This document shows, piece after piece, positions 61,384 through 64,000 of a stretch of 64,000 nucleotides of DNA. Source of the DNA: Ciona intestinalis (taxonomy: Eukaryota > Chordata > Ascidiacea > Phlebobranchia > Cionidae); NCBI RefSeq assembly GCF_000224145.3, contig NC_020179.2, positions 172,932 to 236,931 on the forward strand, given 5' to 3'. Each line of letters starts with the position of its first letter. The stretch's first letter is position 1. The position numbers were made by a program, and so were the translations under genes. The notes under the pieces were generated by a model. It saw nothing but the letters and a program-made list of their open reading frames with translations, ran no database searches and had not been told where the DNA came from.

Positions 61384-63072
61384 ATGGGTGGATGTTCTTT
61401 ACCAAATTGTACGGGAAACAACCGAAAAGGAGATAGATTATTCGTATTCCCCGTTAATGCAGAAAGACGCAAAGTATGGATTGACAATTGTAGAATTGAA
61501 CATTGGGGTTGGACGCCGACATTTAAAAGTCGTCTTTGTGAGGTAAGAATTACCGCCTTTTGCTGTTGGGCCATTTGTAAAACGTTTAAAATCGAGCAAT
61601 ATTTTTGTTTGTTTATTCCTTTTAAACCATTAAGCACATGTATATTGTGTATACTTCATTATGTTTCATTATAATCTTAGATTTAAAAGCAATTTAACCA
61701 TAAAATATCCCTAAAAAAATGAAAACCTACTTGCAAATAACCCATTTTATTGTCACAGACCTTTAAAACCAATCCTACTGCTCAGAATAAACAATTGACA
61801 TCTTTTTCTGGCTGTTTTTTTTTTAATCTTTGTTACTGTAACCGAAGAGACAAACAAAATTTGTTATAATATTAAATAAATGAATTTAACTTGCTTTATC
61901 CTTGCGTGGCCGGAAAACGACAGTCGTTGACTCGTTATTATTATTATGTTGTTTCACAGCACCACTTCTCATCAGAGCAATATGAGCAACACAGAGCTGA
62001 TGGATTTAAGAAATTAAAACCAAATGCAATCCCCACGTTATTTCAGTTCAATTCTAACTCTGAAGAATTACAACTGCGGAATAAATTCACCAATAAGAAA
62101 AAGAAGCGCCGCGCTTTGCAGAAAATTAAAACTGAATCAATGAATAGCGGAAATAGACTTAATTATATCACTGTGAATAAAGGTAATTATAAATCTTTAT
62201 TTTGTTTGTTTATTATTGGTTTACAAATATGTCCACACAAATCATCAAAAAACGCTAAAACAAAATTAAGTTTTTGTAAATTAAAGTACTAAATATATAA
62301 CATAAAAAGATTTTATCTGTATTTTGTAAAACTACAAAACTTATTATTGTTGTCATTTTTTTAACTTTTAAATATATTAGTTCAACGATTTGACCATTCT
62401 TATGGCAAAGAGGTAAAAACCAAACAGAATGAAAATGGGGAAACAAACAATGAAACAGCTGAAACGATAAACTCTTCACTTGAACTTGAGATTGATAAAT
62501 GTGAAGTAATTGTGGATTGTGAGCAATGTCATAAACTTTATTTAGAAATTGAAGAAATGAGAAAACAGGTAGGAATTAAACCTAATAAATGAATGAATAA
62601 AACGTATTTAGCTTTCATTCTGGGCCAACTGATTTGTTCTGTTCAATACACTGCGTGCCCGCTCACAAGTTACCACATATGTAACTTATTTATCCTCGCA
62701 TGGCGGGGCTACTACAGTTGTTACAACACGGGTGTTCTGTTTCATACACCTTGTGCCCGCTTACGAGTTACCACCTATGTACATGTGATTTTTTTCTTTC
62801 TGTAATGAATGGCACAATTTAAACATTTTTCAGATTTTACAACTTTATTATCAGGTTTAAACCATATCCTGCTCAAATAGTGTTTATTATAGTATCATAA
62901 TAATACCAATAATGGTGTTTATTATAATATCATAATAATACCAATAATAGTGTTTATTATAGTGCCGTATAATAATACCAATCTTCATCAGTTACTGTAC
63001 ACGGAGCAAAAGTTGGACAAGATGGAAATTAAGTTTCTTGCTTTGCTGGCACAAAAACAAACAGAATCGTGA
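61384..63072 (+). CDS. THAP zinc-finger protein (5 exons)
   Basis: Probable sequence-specific DNA-binding protein. Exons 61384-61542, 61960-62182, 62381-62568, 62834-62854 and 62992-63072; phases agree, 223 residues. The THAP C2CH finger has Cys4 and Cys9 (MGGCSLPNC), the conserved Trp (KVWIDNC), then CEHHF completing the CX2H part across the exon 1/2 junction, and AIPTLF in place of AVPTLF. A Lys/Arg cluster (NKKKKRRALQK) may be a nuclear signal. The C-terminus forms a leucine-rich coiled coil (YLEIEEMRKQILQLYYQLLY), as in many THAP proteins. Exon 4 is a 21 bp micro-exon, so exons 4-5 are less certain. Which vertebrate THAP it corresponds to cannot be told. Confidence 0.9.
61880..61935 (-). 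repeat. SINE-tail fragment in THAP intron 1
   Basis: TTTATCCTTGCGTGGCCGGA and AACGACAGTCGTT, one end of a tail module. Confidence 0.55.
62640..62805 (-). repeat. SINE-tail modules in THAP intron 3
   Basis: A partial and a complete minus-strand module (ATTTATCCTCGCATGGCGGG, GTTCTGTTTCATACACCTTG). Confidence 0.7.
62875..62970. repeat. Short tandem repeat, GTGTTTATTATAGTATCATA type
   Basis: Three units of about 40 bp (TAGTGTTTATTATAGT, AATAATACCAATAATAG) in THAP intron 4. Confidence 0.8.
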
Positions 63073-63299
63073 TAAATGTTCGTCATAACTGCCAAGTGGA
63101 AAAAATTAATCATAGCGTTCTGTCTAAAGTTTATCTATGTGAAGATAAAATTGTGGAAAGAAAAACGTTTGTTGCATTCTTGTTGGATATGTTTTTTTAT
63201 TGTAACTATTGTCGTGTTGAATTTGGCGCCAAATATAAATGCCAAGATTTACTACTAAAGGACCAAGTGTATGATTAACTCACAATAATACACAGCTGC

Positions 63300-63305
63300 A
63301 ATAAA
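63300..63305 (+). terminator. Candidate poly(A) signal of the THAP gene
   Basis: AATAAA about 230 nt after the stop codon at 63070-63072. Confidence 0.4.
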
Positions 63306-63389
63306 TATAGGTAAATACTATTTGTCAATTAAGCGTTATAAACGCCTAGGCGGGATTGTATAAAACAGAATACGGCACACTAATGAATG

Positions 63390-63450
63390 AATATAACTTA
63401 TGTATTCGCCAATGGCGGGGCAACAATAGTCGTTACAACACGGGTTGGTG
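63390..63450 (-). repeat. SINE-tail fragment
   Basis: ATGTATTCGCCAATGGCGGG and GTCGTTACAACACGGG resemble a decayed tail module between the two THAP genes. Confidence 0.5.
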
Positions 63451-63626
63451 CAACAAAAGTTAGAGACCATTAGTCCGCCGCAGGTAAATACGCTTGTAAC
63501 AGAAAGTCTTTGCAAACGCACTCACGCGTAAAGCGGTATCACGTGACACGCAAAATCGGCACTTTTGCGTAAGCATATACATCGTATATCTGCGTAAACA
63601 ATTATAGCAAGCATAAGCGTATTAAT

Positions 63627-63776
63627 ATGGTTGGTTGTTCTATTCCAACATGCACGGGCAATTCTCGTAAAGGAGATAAAATGTACAGGTTCCCTTACGG
63701 CGAAAGGAGAGTCTCCTGGCTCGCAAACTGCGCAATAGAGGGTTGGGAGCCTGGCGCTAATTGTAAAGTATGCCAG
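63627..63776 (+). CDS. Second THAP-domain gene, first exon (partial)
   Basis: Fifty residues of the N-terminal half of a THAP finger: Cys4 and Cys9 (MVGCSIPTC), a Trp in VSWLANCAIEGW, and KVCQ right before a GTAGGT donor, exactly where the upstream gene has LCE|HHF. Both proteins share CS(L/I)P(N/T)CTGN(N/S)RKGD, so they are tandem paralogues. The remaining exons would lie beyond the window, so completeness cannot be judged. An ATTATAG acceptor-like site lies 19 nt before the ATG. Confidence 0.8.
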
Positions 63777-64000
63777 GTAGGTCCCTATCACTTAATACCA
63801 CATAATATTTATTGTATCAGTTATTGACAGTTGGTAAATTTATATTTTGTTCTGGGATTCGAAGTTAAAACGGTATAAATATGTATTTAGTTTTGGGTCC
63901 CAGGGGTCCCTTTATGAGTATTGAAACAAATGGGCAAATTTGGGTTGTTTTTGCTCAAGTCAAGTTATTTGAACATTCATTCTCCACAAATGTGCCCACA

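Overview
The window is animal nuclear DNA from a tunicate, most likely a Ciona species. This is inferred from compact, intron-rich genes with GT-AG introns mostly of 100-600 bp, an AT-rich background, a genome-wide family of about 200 bp inverted-repeat elements beginning with a GGTGGGGxAAGATGGGACACC-type end, a tRNA-derived SINE with a roughly 105 bp tail module, and intron-type 3' splice sites 19-36 nt upstream of several start codons. The last feature is expected in a lineage with spliced-leader trans-splicing. No prokaryotic features are present.

Layout. 1-6.7 kb: repeats only. 6.75-13.2 kb, minus strand: TDRD3, 14 coding exons, complete, with DUF1767/OB-fold, UBA, RGG, Gln-rich and Tudor regions. 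14.16-14.70 kb, minus: ARPC3, a single coding exon. 16.0-18.35 kb, plus: a 5-exon single-pass C-type lectin receptor with a long, repetitive, tyrosine-containing cytoplasmic tail. 19.3-24.7 kb: no protein gene; local tandem duplications, an assembly gap and a strong minus-strand splice donor, possibly a long non-coding locus. 25.8-30.6 kb, minus: an orphan rhodopsin-class GPCR in 8 exons. 31.8-60.5 kb, minus: TAF1, the largest TFIID subunit, reconstructed as 43 phase-consistent coding exons (about 1,936 residues). 45.5-46.5 kb, plus: a two-exon four-transmembrane protein gene nested inside TAF1 intron 26. 61.4-63.1 kb, plus: a five-exon THAP protein gene, head to head with TAF1. 63.6-63.8 kb, plus: first exon of a second THAP paralogue, running off the window.

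Functional grouping. TAF1 (promoter recognition by TFIID), TDRD3 (methyl-arginine reader acting with TOP3B) and the THAP proteins (DNA binding) are nuclear factors; TDRD3 also works in the cytoplasm. ARPC3 is a core actin-nucleation subunit. The lectin receptor, the GPCR and the nested four-TM protein are membrane proteins. No shared pathway or operon is evident.

The most distinctive signals are: the nested four-TM gene; the lectin receptor tail built from a minisatellite that reiterates TGACGTCA; TAF1 introns in which local duplication copied the exon-end/5' splice-site region; a TTAA-flanked fold-back element in a GPCR intron; and an FYQPPxxRN motif lying before, rather than after, the TDRD3 Tudor domain. 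Exon boundaries were placed by eye from splice consensus, reading phase and recalled family similarity, so individual boundaries may be off. No database search was run.
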